From contig JBFWNN010000022.1 in the NCBI GenBank assembly GCA_050251035.1, forward strand, positions 1-64,000: a stretch of 64,000 bases of DNA, given 5' to 3'. The stretch is from Taklimakanibacter sp050251035. Lineage in GTDB: Bacteria; Pseudomonadota; Alphaproteobacteria; Rhizobiales; Aestuariivirgaceae. Below are positions 39,597-48,036 of this stretch, piece after piece. Made by a program: the position numbers and the translations under genes. The notes beneath the pieces were generated by a model. It was given only the letters and a program-made list of their open reading frames with translations. It was not told the origin of the DNA and did not search any database. Each line of letters starts with the position of its first letter. The stretch's first letter is position 1.

Positions 39597-41294
39597 TCAT
39601 AGCCCCTCGTATCCGAAGAACTTCACCCAGTGATCGAGCTTGCGGGCATGCGGCTTGCGGAAGAGGAATTCATAGTTGCGCCAGGAGCTCTGGACGCCGA
39701 TCGAAACGCCCTTGCGGACCTTCTGATAGCTCGGCGTCTTGTTCCTGCGCTCATCCGCCCGCTGGGCGAACTGCAGGATGCTCGGATCCCATTCGGCCCC
39801 GACGAACTGCAATGTCCGGGTGACCTCCTGCTGCAGATTCTGGACCAGCCGGTCGTAGCGGACATAACACACGCGCTCGGACTCGAGGCTGTGGGTTTTG
39901 AACCACTGGCCCATGGCGAAATCATAGACACGACACGCGTCCTCCATCGTCGTGAAATTGTCCATAGCCATGTTCGGACGGAACGTCTGCCTGAAGCAGC
40001 TCAGCACGACGTCATAGGGATGGCGGAGCGAGAAGATGTACTTCTTGAGCGGGAACATCTTGTCGAGCAGCACGGCATCGGCTGAGATGATCGGAAGCTT
40101 GTCGATATGGATCGCGGCGGTGGCTTTCTTCTTCCAATGCTCGATCTCCGCGTAGTAGCGCTCGCGCGCCTTGATGCCTGCCGCATGGGGCACGGGCCGG
40201 TCCTGGTCCAGAAACGGCTTCAATATCTGCTGCAGGCTTGCCCAGGCCGGAATTTCCTCGAACGTCTCGATGGCGGTATGACTGGCCAGAGCATTCTCGA
40301 GCAGGGTGGTGCCAGACCTCGGAAAACCCAGCATGATGAAGTAGGTGTCATGTCCGTCGGGTGGAAGCTTGGACACCTCCAACGCCGCCTTTTTCTCGAC
40401 CCTCTTGATATAGGCATCCTTGTCGAACGTGTCGGTCCGATACAGAATATTCAGTTTCTCGTAGAAGTGGTTGGCGTCTGCATATTTTCCGCTGCGATCC
40501 AGGAGCGCTGCTCGGATCTTGCAGACGTCGAGCTCGACGCCGCGCGGCATGCCCTTGGTATTCACCTTGCCGATGAGGGCCAGGCCTTCTTCCGGCGCCC
40601 CGCGTTCGCCGGCCAGCGCCGCCCTGTACATCAGGCTCACGGTCGGGAATATCTGCACGGTGTCCGCTATGTCGCAGAACTGCGCCACCAGATCCAACTG
40701 ATTGGCCTCGAGGATCGTGCGCGCGAGCCGAATGGCCCAGCGCGCGTCTTGCGGATTGATGAGGACCAGTTTCACGACGAGCGGCAGCGCGCTTCTCCAG
40801 CCGCCAGCGCTTTCGGCGGAGTCTATCGCCTGGAGCAGGTGCTCGAGGGCACCGGTGTTGAGAAACTTCTGCACTTCGATACGCGCGGTCGCGGCATGAT
40901 CGAGGGCGAGCGACGCGCGCATGCCCTCCTGCGCCATGTTTCCCTGCTGCCGTTCGGGGACGTCGATTACCGCGCCGGCCAGGGCGTATTCGTGATTCTT
41001 CATGAAGAAGTCGAACGCCTTCAGGCGCACGGAGTGGTAGCCCGACAATTCCTCCAGCCGCGGCAGGATGCTCGGCGGCACATACCCCGAATCCGTCATG
41101 GCGCAGGCGGCGCCAACCGCCAGCACCTCGTCGGACTCGCGCAACAATACCGTGTAATATCCCCCGAAACCGGATTTCAGATGACCGAGCAGCGTCAGCT
41201 GGGAGAGTACCTGCGCGGGCGACTGCCGGTCGAGGGCCGCAGTTGCGGGAGCCGAATCGGCTTCCGGGGTGAATTCCGAAAGGTTGCGGACCAT
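39597..41294 (-). CDS. Sulfotransferase family protein with N-terminal TPR-like region
   Basis: A 565-residue two-part protein. Residues about 20-300 are helical, TPR-like repeats. Residues about 310-560 are a sulfotransferase domain with the PAPS 5'-phosphosulfate loop FIMLGFPRSGTTLLENAL, a 3'-phosphate-binding region (KKYIFSLRHPYDVVLSCFRQ) and the C-terminal YQKVRKGVSIGVQSSWRNY. It should transfer sulfate from PAPS to an unknown acceptor. I chose the ATG at 41294; a TTG at 41309 is in frame. Two membrane-associated genes follow on the same strand. Confidence 0.9.
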   Translation of the reverse strand: MVRNLSEFTPEADSAPATAALDRQSPAQVLSQLTLLGHLKSGFGGYYTVLLRESDEVLAVGAACAMTDSGYVPPSILPRLEELSGYHSVRLKAFDFFMKNHEYALAGAVIDVPERQQGNMAQEGMRASLALDHAATARIEVQKFLNTGALEHLLQAIDSAESAGGWRSALPLVVKLVLINPQDARWAIRLARTILEANQLDLVAQFCDIADTVQIFPTVSLMYRAALAGERGAPEEGLALIGKVNTKGMPRGVELDVCKIRAALLDRSGKYADANHFYEKLNILYRTDTFDKDAYIKRVEKKAALEVSKLPPDGHDTYFIMLGFPRSGTTLLENALASHTAIETFEEIPAWASLQQILKPFLDQDRPVPHAAGIKARERYYAEIEHWKKKATAAIHIDKLPIISADAVLLDKMFPLKKYIFSLRHPYDVVLSCFRQTFRPNMAMDNFTTMEDACRVYDFAMGQWFKTHSLESERVCYVRYDRLVQNLQQEVTRTLQFVGAEWDPSILQFAQRADERRNKTPSYQKVRKGVSIGVQSSWRNYEFLFRKPHARKLDHWVKFFGYEGL

Positions 41295-41549
41295 GCTGCT
41301 GGCTTTCAAGAGCGAACCTGTCTTGCGACTTTAGAAACTGCGCGAGACCGTTTCAAGAAAAGGTTCAGGCGGTGGTGAGGCGAGTTGGGTCCGGCGTCCG
41401 GACACACCGACGTGTGATCGGCCCCTTCACCCGAGTCCGTTCACTGGCCGTGAAGGTCGCGGATCCCCTCTTCCCGCTTCATCTCGACGATCTATCTGTC
41501 CGGTCGATCGACCGCGGCGTCCGCGTCACGATTGGCACGGGCCGCACAA

Positions 41550-41573
41550 AAATGGGCCCTTTCGGGCCCATTT
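41550..41573 (-). terminator. Terminator of the outer-membrane protein gene
   Basis: A 10-bp perfect stem (AAATGGGCCC with GGGCCCATTT) has a 4-nt loop. Read on the minus strand it ends in TTTTTGTG, 20 bp after the gene's stop codon. Confidence 0.85.
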
Positions 41574-41593
41574 GCGACGCGATTGCGATAAAA

Positions 41594-42427
41594 CTAAAGG
41601 CCGAAGCGATAGGACAATACAGCTCTGATGCTGTGTATCGTAATGTCGCCTTCTTGGGAGACCTGGGCAAAGGTGTTAGTATTCACGTCCTCAAAGCTTG
41701 CGCTCCTCTCGACCTTGCCGTAGTCCGAGAAACGATATTCGCCCTTGAGCGAGATGCTCTCGGTCAGCAGCGCCTCGATGCCGCCACCGACGAAATAGCC
41801 GTCTTCCCACTTGCCGTCGGACGCGCTGAAGGAGAAGAAATTGTTGTTGTTGTCGAAGCCGGAGATGCTGCCCGACGACTTGACATTCGCCTGGGTATAG
41901 CCGCCCATGACATAGACCAGCGCATTGTCCATCGCCAGGAAACCAATGCGTCCGCCAACTCCCCAGCTGTCCCCGACTTTCCAGGACGTTTCGAACTGGC
42001 CATCGTCGTCGGCGAAGAAGGTGTTGCCGTTGAGGTTCTCTACTTCGATCGTCGCCGAGGACTCGTTGTCCACTTTCGTCTTGCCGAAGTCATAATTGGC
42101 AAGCACGCCGACGACAACGCTGCTGCCGAGTTGATAGTCGAAACCGGCTTCCACCGTCCCGAAAAAGCCGGCCTTGCCCAGATCGGAGAAATGGTCGCCA
42201 TCGATCTCCAAGAAATTGTTCGCATTGGCGAGGTCATTGCTGTTGATGTCTCCGATGGCTTCCTCATCGACGAACAGGAAATTGCCGCCGCCGCCCACGC
42301 CGATATGGAACGCCGTCCAGTCGACCACTTCAGGCGCTGGCGCCTCGAAGTCAGCGGCAACCGCTGGCGCTGCCACAAAAACCGCCGCCAAAGCAGCCAA
42401 CGCCACCGATGTATTGAGCTTCTTCAT
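41594..42427 (-). CDS. Outer-membrane beta-barrel protein (OmpA-like/Omp25-like porin family)
   Basis: A 277-residue protein with a classic signal peptide (MKKLNTSVALAALAAVFVAAPAVAA-DF) and alternating-hydrophobicity strands such as VGGRIGFLAMDNALVYVMGGYT and GGIEALLTESISLKGEYRFSDYG, ending in HSIRAVLSYRFGL. This is the small beta-barrel type seen as Omp25/Omp31 in Hyphomicrobiales. Codons are less GC-rich than neighbours (many GAC/AAC/TTC repeats). A GGAGGGG site lies just upstream and a strong terminator just downstream, so it forms a single-gene unit. Confidence 0.9.
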   Translation of the reverse strand: MKKLNTSVALAALAAVFVAAPAVAADFEAPAPEVVDWTAFHIGVGGGGNFLFVDEEAIGDINSNDLANANNFLEIDGDHFSDLGKAGFFGTVEAGFDYQLGSSVVVGVLANYDFGKTKVDNESSATIEVENLNGNTFFADDDGQFETSWKVGDSWGVGGRIGFLAMDNALVYVMGGYTQANVKSSGSISGFDNNNNFFSFSASDGKWEDGYFVGGGIEALLTESISLKGEYRFSDYGKVERSASFEDVNTNTFAQVSQEGDITIHSIRAVLSYRFGL

Positions 42428-42785
42428 TGATACCCCTCCGAACGAGTTGCAGGCCCCGAGTCACGTAACTCCCGGTCATTTGTGTCATAAGTCCCGCGCC
42501 ATGTCGAATGCAGTTACGGTGAGTAATCAACTTTCTGTGTTACTGTGGTATTTTTGCCATAATGACCGAGCGACATAGCCTCGTTTACAGAACAATAGTC
42601 TTGTCCGAAGCTCGAATGGACCTGTTTTCTTACCTAGGGAAATTATCTATTGTTTTAGGATTCTTAGGAAGAGACTCGGCATTTCTTACCTAAAGATACA
42701 TGAATTATCCTAACGTTCTTTGAGGAAGGCGGGCCATGATCGGCGACCCCCGATGGCCGCCACTGTATCGGCCAGACCCTTGGGC
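42428..42785. promoter_or_regulatory. AT-rich regulatory region upstream of the outer-membrane protein gene
   Basis: About 360 bp with no gene and much lower GC than its surroundings, especially 42540-42715. It contains two copies of TTTCTTACCTA (42626-42636 and 42682-42692, 56 bp apart), related TAGGATTCTTAGGAA sequence between them, and ATTATC twice. This looks like a binding region for a regulator or nucleoid protein controlling the porin-like gene. No clear -35/-10 pair could be fixed. Confidence 0.45.
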
Positions 42786-44450
42786 TCACGCTTCGTAAGT
42801 GATCCGCCCGTCGCAGATCGTCACGACCGGATGGAGCGTGTCGATCGCTTGGCGGTCGACCGCCTCGATGTCGTCCGAGAGGACGACGATATCGGCCAGG
42901 AATCCCGGCGCGATGCGGCCCTTGCGGTGGTCCATGAACTCCGTCCAGGCGCCGTCCGCCGTATAGCCCATGAGCGTATCGCCGAGCGACTGGCGCTGCT
43001 CCGGCAGGCCCGTCTTCCAGGCCTGGCGCGTCACCGCCGCATGGATGCCGCGCAAGGGGTTGATGTCGGAGACCGGCCAGTCGCTGCCGAAGGCGAGGCG
43101 CACGCCCGCGTCCCGCAGGGTCTGCCAGGCATAGGCATGGGCCCAGCGCTGTTCGCCGATAAGGCTGAGCGTCGGCTCGAGCGGCAGTCCCATCGTCCCC
43201 GGCGGATGCGGCGGCTGCATGGAGGCGACGACGCCGAGGCTGGCGAAGCGCGCGATATCCTGCGGCCGGACCACTTCTATATGTTCGACCCGGTGCCGGC
43301 TGTCGCGCCGTCCATTGGCCTTCGCCGCCGCCTCATAGCCGTCGAGGACCCGCGCGACGGCGCCGTCGCCGATCGCATGCACGGCGATCTGCAGGCCGCG
43401 CCGGTCCGCCTCGATGGCGATGGCGTTGAACTGCTCGGCCGGGAACAGGGGATCGCCGTTCTTCACCTGGGGATCGGCATAGCCCGCCGCCATGACGGCG
43501 GTGCCTGAATCGATGACGCCGTCCATGAACATCTTGACGAAGCCGGAGCGAAGGCGTTCGGAACGGTAACGCCGGTGCATCTCGCTCGCCTTCTCCAGCG
43601 CCGCAAGCTCCATGAAGTTCTTCATATGGAAGGGCACGCGCGCCCGGACCGGCAGCCCGCTCTCCTCATCGATCTCGGCCAACAGCTCGAGCTGGTAGAA
43701 ATTGCCGTCCATGTTGTGGAAGCTGGTGATGCCGTGCCGCGCGCAATGGGCGAGACCGCGCCTGATGGTCTCGCGGTCCGTCCTGCGCTCCGCCGGTGTC
43801 GGCGGAACCTCGGGCTCGCCGCCCGTCTCGAGGCCGAGCCGCTCCCGCACCGGACCTCCCAGGAGCCTGACCGGGTCTATGGCGCCACCCTCACGCAGCT
43901 CGCCCGAGGCCAGCCCGTCGGCGCCCATCACGATCTCGGCGCCAACCCCGACGTCGCGGCCTTGGAGAATCCGGGCCTGCTCGAGTGCTGCGGTATTGGC
44001 CCAGGCGGTGTGATGGTCGGGCGAGAACATCATGAACGGCCGGTCGGCGACGATGCGGTCGAGATGGTGACGCGTGACGCGCTCCTGCTTCGACAGGATG
44101 GTGTAGTCGGCGCCTTGCGCGATCAGGAGCTTCAGCTCCGGCCGCGCCTTCGCATAGGCGCGTGTCTTCTCGGCGAGCTGGTCGAAGCCCTTGACGCCGG
44201 TGAGATGCAATTGGCTTAGCTCGGCTGCGCCCGAGAAGATATGCATGTGCGATTCGATGAAGCCCGGCAGCACCGAGGCGCCTTGCGCGTCGATCACGCG
44301 CGTGCCCGTGTGGCGCAGGGCCTTGGCGCTCGCGGCGTCGCCGACGAAGATGACCTCGTTGCCGGCGATTGCCACGGCATCGCAGCGCATGCCCTCGCGA
44401 TCGAAGGTCTGCACGCGCGCATTGACGATCAGGATGTCGGCCTGCTTCAC
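42786..44450 (-). CDS. Amidohydrolase family protein, YtcJ-like
   Basis: A 554-residue metal-dependent amidohydrolase (amidohydrolase_3). The metal-binding H-x-H is in PGFIESHMHIFSG, with later conserved blocks SGFVKMFMDGVIDSGTAVM, HAIGDGAVARVLDGYEAA, RHRVEHIEVV and FGSDWPVSDINPLRGI. Such proteins hydrolyse amide-like or formamide bonds; the substrate is unknown. I chose the GTG at 44450, which follows AAGGGGG; starts farther upstream run into a palindromic repeat. Confidence 0.92.
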   Translation of the reverse strand: MKQADILIVNARVQTFDREGMRCDAVAIAGNEVIFVGDAASAKALRHTGTRVIDAQGASVLPGFIESHMHIFSGAAELSQLHLTGVKGFDQLAEKTRAYAKARPELKLLIAQGADYTILSKQERVTRHHLDRIVADRPFMMFSPDHHTAWANTAALEQARILQGRDVGVGAEIVMGADGLASGELREGGAIDPVRLLGGPVRERLGLETGGEPEVPPTPAERRTDRETIRRGLAHCARHGITSFHNMDGNFYQLELLAEIDEESGLPVRARVPFHMKNFMELAALEKASEMHRRYRSERLRSGFVKMFMDGVIDSGTAVMAAGYADPQVKNGDPLFPAEQFNAIAIEADRRGLQIAVHAIGDGAVARVLDGYEAAAKANGRRDSRHRVEHIEVVRPQDIARFASLGVVASMQPPHPPGTMGLPLEPTLSLIGEQRWAHAYAWQTLRDAGVRLAFGSDWPVSDINPLRGIHAAVTRQAWKTGLPEQRQSLGDTLMGYTADGAWTEFMDHRKGRIAPGFLADIVVLSDDIEAVDRQAIDTLHPVVTICDGRITYEA

Positions 44451-44463
44451 ACCCGCCCCCTTA

Positions 44464-44561
44464 GAGCAAATCCCGCCAAAGTTGCAGACTTTGGCGACAA
44501 GGATTTGCTCAAACATATTGATCTGGCGCGTATCCTTTCGGCGAAGTGAGTCCACTTCGCC
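44464..44561. repeat. Dispersed palindromic repeat upstream of the amidohydrolase gene
   Basis: GAGCAAATCC (44464-44473) pairs with GGATTTGCTC (44501-44510), with an inner GCCAAAGT/ACTTTGGC stem. A second perfect inverted repeat, GGCGAAGTG-AGTC-CACTTCGCC, lies at 44540-44561. The layout matches Hyphomicrobiales GAGCAWWTCC-type dispersed elements and fills the gap between the multicopper oxidase stop and the amidohydrolase start. Confidence 0.75.
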
Positions 44562-44583
44562 GGGATGCACGCTAGTGTAGCTA

Positions 44584-46008
44584 TCAGGCGGCGTTCACAT
44601 AGGCGACCGCGCCCATCATGCCGGCATTCATATGATAGAGATGGTGGCAGTGGAAGGCCCAATTGCCGGGATTGTCGGCGTCGAAGGCGATGGTCACCGC
44701 CGCTTTCGGCGGCACCAGCACGGTGTCGCGCAGCGCCCCCGCGATCCGCTGCCCGTCGATGTCGACGACCTGGAAATGATGGCCGTGCAGATGCATCGGA
44801 TGCGACATCTGGGTCATGTTGTGCATCATGACGGCGATGCGCTCGCCCAGCCGCACCGCGAACAGCGTCTCGTGCACGAGCGACGGCTTGCCGTTCAGGC
44901 CCCAGACATAGTCGGCGCCGCCACCGGTCAGCATCAGCATCTCGGTGCGGGTGACGGGCTCGGGCCTGAGGCTCTTGCTCGCGCGGAGCTTGAGCTCGAG
45001 CGCGAGGTCGAGCGCCGGCGCCGGCTCGCCCTCGGCAGCGACCTTGGCGATCTGGCCGTCGCCCGTTGCGATGACAAGCCCGGTGCGCTCGGCCGTGCCC
45101 TCCGGCCGGAAGAGCACGGGCCAGGCGCCGTTCTCGCGCGGCAGCTGGATGACGAGATCGATGCGCTGCGCCACGGCGAGCGGGAACAGCCGGTCGCGGA
45201 CCGGCATGACGGCGTTGCCGTCGACCGCGATCAGCTCGGCATCGAGGCTTCCGAGGTCGACCCACATGTTCGATGCCGCCGCCCCGTTGATGATCCTGAG
45301 CCGCACCCGGCCGCCCGTCTCGGCGCGCAGGATTTCGGGGTCGTCGAGCGTGCGGTCATTGGCGAGGAACGCATCGAAGCGCACGTCGTTGAGCATCGCC
45401 GCGGGCTCAGGCATGGCCATCTTGCCGTGGTCCATGCCGCTCATGTCGCCGGCCGTGCCGCCCGCGTGCGCGGCATGATCGCCGCCGCCGCGCTTGAGCT
45501 CGGCCAGGATCTCTTGCGGGTCGCGGAAGGTGAAATCATGCAGCAGCACCACATGCTCCTGGATGTCGGCGGCGAGTTCGTCCTTGTCGCGCAGGATCAT
45601 CGGAGCGGCGAGCAGCTTCTGCTCCTGCAGCCCGACATGCGAATGCATCCAATGCGTGCCGGGCCGCGGCCTGAAGTCGTAAGCGTAGCGCCCGCCGGGC
45701 TCGAGCGCGGGTTGCGAGAGCATCGGCACGCCGTCCTGGTCGCTGGGCGGCGTCTGGCCATGCCAGTGGATGAGGGTCGGCTCGTTCAGGCGGTTGGTGA
45801 GGGCGAGGCGAAGATCCTGCGCGGCATCGAACACGAAGCCTTGCCGGCTTTCGAGACCGAACACGGTCGCGGCCTTGCCCTTCACCTCGATGACCCGCGT
45901 CGTCGCCGCGATCTCGCTCGCGTCTTGCGCGCGCGCCGCGCGGGCGAAAGGTGCTGCGGCCGTGGCGGCGAGACCCGCGATGATATGGCGGCGCGTAAGA
46001 TAGGTCAT
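44584..46008 (-). CDS. Multicopper oxidase, Tat-exported
   Basis: A 474-residue three-cupredoxin oxidase. The signal peptide has the twin-arginine pattern (TRRHIIAGLAATAAAPFARAARA). Copper ligands are in IHWHGQTPP, GTHWMHSHVG, MSHPMHLHGHHFQV and FHCHHLYHMNAGMMG. A His/Met-rich insert (HAAHAGGTAGDMSGMDHGKM, about 190-210) resembles copper-resistance oxidases such as CopA/CueO. It probably oxidises Cu(I) or a phenol in the periplasm. No copper regulator is adjacent. Confidence 0.95.
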   Translation of the reverse strand: MTYLTRRHIIAGLAATAAAPFARAARAQDASEIAATTRVIEVKGKAATVFGLESRQGFVFDAAQDLRLALTNRLNEPTLIHWHGQTPPSDQDGVPMLSQPALEPGGRYAYDFRPRPGTHWMHSHVGLQEQKLLAAPMILRDKDELAADIQEHVVLLHDFTFRDPQEILAELKRGGGDHAAHAGGTAGDMSGMDHGKMAMPEPAAMLNDVRFDAFLANDRTLDDPEILRAETGGRVRLRIINGAAASNMWVDLGSLDAELIAVDGNAVMPVRDRLFPLAVAQRIDLVIQLPRENGAWPVLFRPEGTAERTGLVIATGDGQIAKVAAEGEPAPALDLALELKLRASKSLRPEPVTRTEMLMLTGGGADYVWGLNGKPSLVHETLFAVRLGERIAVMMHNMTQMSHPMHLHGHHFQVVDIDGQRIAGALRDTVLVPPKAAVTIAFDADNPGNWAFHCHHLYHMNAGMMGAVAYVNAA

Positions 46009-46050
46009 TCGGTCGGGTCCTGTGCGTGTTGGTGTGCGGCGGCGCCGAGG

Positions 46051-46752
46051 TCAGCCTTCGACGACATAGCGCTTGTCGGCGATTTTCACTGCCGGAACGC
46101 GCCTGCCTTTCTGGAACTGGTCATATCCGGCCTTGAGGTCGCGCCAGAAATCAATCCAGCGTGATTGCGCGTTCCGCGCCATGTTGAGGTCGGTCATGCG
46201 GAAGGGAAAGGCATGGACGTCGACAGTGTGCTGACCGTTGCGCAGTGCCGCGGAAACCAGCCCGTAGATGTCGTCGACCGCGGGATCGGTCATCGCATAG
46301 CAGCCGGATGAGCTGCAGCCGCCATGCACCATGAGGAAGGAGCCGGTGCGTCCATGCGCGCGGTCATATTCATTGGGAAAGCCGAGATTGAACGACAGAT
46401 GATGCCGGCTGTTGGGATTGAGCTGTCCGCTCGCCACTTGATAGAAGCCTTCCGGCGCCTGGCGGTCGCCCTGCTTGAGCTTGGGCCCGAGTTGCCCTGA
46501 GAAGCGGCAGATCGGATAGGACTGGAACAGCCGCCAGCCCTCGTCGCCCCGCATCCACAGCTCGAGGACGGCTTCCTGCTTGAAGATGCGCAGGAAGACC
46601 GGCTGCCCCTGGCTGAGGCCCCTGGCCTGAAGCCGCGTCGGCAAGGTCCGGCGCGCCTCGGCGATGCTGCGATCGGTGAATGTCTCGTAGGCGACGTAGC
46701 CCGCCGCCGCCGCGACGGCAACCAGGATCAGGAGCAGCGTCAGGATCCGCAT
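46051..46752 (-). CDS. L,D-transpeptidase family protein (YafK/YkuD-like)
   Basis: A 233-residue protein with one N-terminal membrane segment (MRILTLLLILVAVAAAAGYVAY) and a YkuD-type catalytic domain. The active-site motif is MVHGGCSSSGCYAMTD, where the second Cys is the nucleophile (H-x-x-S-x-G-C pattern). The DUF2057/YafK subclass acts on peptidoglycan crosslinks or lipoprotein attachment. I chose the ATG at 46752; an upstream start at 46818 would add 22 residues of poor signal-peptide character. Confidence 0.9.
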   Translation of the reverse strand: MRILTLLLILVAVAAAAGYVAYETFTDRSIAEARRTLPTRLQARGLSQGQPVFLRIFKQEAVLELWMRGDEGWRLFQSYPICRFSGQLGPKLKQGDRQAPEGFYQVASGQLNPNSRHHLSFNLGFPNEYDRAHGRTGSFLMVHGGCSSSGCYAMTDPAVDDIYGLVSAALRNGQHTVDVHAFPFRMTDLNMARNAQSRWIDFWRDLKAGYDQFQKGRRVPAVKIADKRYVVEG

Positions 46753-46821
46753 GGGCCGAGAGACTGGCCGGGAATGAGGGCAGCTTTGCGGCGAATGCGC
46801 GGAGTTCCCACGCGCCACGCG

Positions 46822-47775
46822 TCACAGATCGCGGCCGATCGCCAGGAACTTGTCGCGGCGCTGCTGCTTGAGCGCGTCGGGCGGCATCACGCCGAAGGCC
46901 CTGAGCGAGCGCGATATCGCCTCGTCGGCGCTGGCCAGCACTTGCTCGGGCCCGCGATGGGCGCCGCCCATGGGCTCGGCGATGATGTCGTCGATGATGC
47001 CGAGCTTCTTCAGGTCCTGCGCGGTGATGCGCATCGAGCTCGCGGCATCCTTGGCGCGCGTCGAATCGCGCCACAGGATGGTGGCGGCACCTTCCGGCGA
47101 GATGACGCTGTAGATCGAATGCTCCAGCATCAGCACGGCATTCGCGGTGGCGATGGCGATCGCGCCGCCCGATCCGCCCTCGCCGATGATCACCGAGATG
47201 AGCGGCACGCCGAGCCCCAGGCAGCAATCGGTCGAGCGTGCGATGGCTTCCGCCTGGCCGCGCTCCTCGGCGTCGATGCCGGGATAGGCGCCGGCCGTGT
47301 CGATGAAGGTCAGGACCGGCATGCCGAACCGGTCGGCCGTCTCCATGAGGCGCACCGCCTTGCGGTAGCCCTCGGGCCGCGCCATACCGAAATTGTGCTT
47401 GAGGCGGGTCTGGGTATCGTGCCCTTTTTCCTGGCCGATGACCACCACCGCCTCGCCCCGGAAGCGGCCGAGGCCGCCGATGATGGCATTGTCCTCGGCG
47501 AATTTGCGGTCGCCGGCCATGGGCGTGTAGTCGGTGATCAGCCCCTTGATGTAATCGGCGCTGTGCGGGCGGTCGGGATGGCGCGCGACTTGCGCCTTCT
47601 GCCACGGGTTGAGGCTCTGATAGAGTTCGGCCAGGATTTTCGCCGCCTTCTTTTCCAGTGCCTTCACCTCTTCGCCGATCGAGACGGCGGACTCGGGGCC
47701 GGCAATCGCCTTGAGCTCCGCGATCTTTCCTTCCAGCTCGGCAAGGGGGGCTTCGAAATCGAGATAGGCGTGCAT
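46822..47775 (-). CDS. accA: Acetyl-CoA carboxylase carboxyltransferase subunit alpha
   Basis: AccA with AccD forms the carboxyltransferase that makes malonyl-CoA for fatty acid synthesis. The 317-residue product has the family start YLDFEAPLAELEGKIAEL and the core FIDTAGAYPGIDAEERGQAEAIA and IGEGGSGGAIAI. GAGG precedes the ATG at 47775. It lies 200 bp after xerD on the same strand. Confidence 0.98.
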   Translation of the reverse strand: MHAYLDFEAPLAELEGKIAELKAIAGPESAVSIGEEVKALEKKAAKILAELYQSLNPWQKAQVARHPDRPHSADYIKGLITDYTPMAGDRKFAEDNAIIGGLGRFRGEAVVVIGQEKGHDTQTRLKHNFGMARPEGYRKAVRLMETADRFGMPVLTFIDTAGAYPGIDAEERGQAEAIARSTDCCLGLGVPLISVIIGEGGSGGAIAIATANAVLMLEHSIYSVISPEGAATILWRDSTRAKDAASSMRITAQDLKKLGIIDDIIAEPMGGAHRGPEQVLASADEAISRSLRAFGVMPPDALKQQRRDKFLAIGRDL

Positions 47776-47929
47776 TGAACCTCGGGATGGGAAGCGCTCT
47801 ATATAAGACGAGGAGCCCTTTTATCCCATATCGGTTGATCCAACCTGAACGGGGAACCAGCTCCTACCAATCGCGGCGCAAACTGGCTATCCACGCAGCG
47901 GATGTCAACGGGGCTTCGCCAGATCACGA

Positions 47930-48036
47930 TCCCTTCGGGTCGATTTCGACCTGAAGGGATAAACGTGTTCGGAATCTTAGTGTTTAGCGCGTGATCGGAC
48001 GGAAAACCGGGGCCACTTTTCCTGATCACGCGCTAA
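47930..48036. repeat. Dispersed palindromic repeats overlapping the xerD 3' end
   Basis: Two hairpins are adjacent. ATCCCTTC(G)GGTCGA at 47930-47943 pairs with TCGACC(T)GAAGGGAT ending at 47960. TTAGCGCGTGATC (47984-47996) pairs perfectly with GATCACGCGCTAA (48024-48036), the inner part containing GGAAAA and TTTTCC. The second resembles the repeat at 18491-18563. It lies inside the xerD coding sequence and supplies its last 19 codons. Confidence 0.75.
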
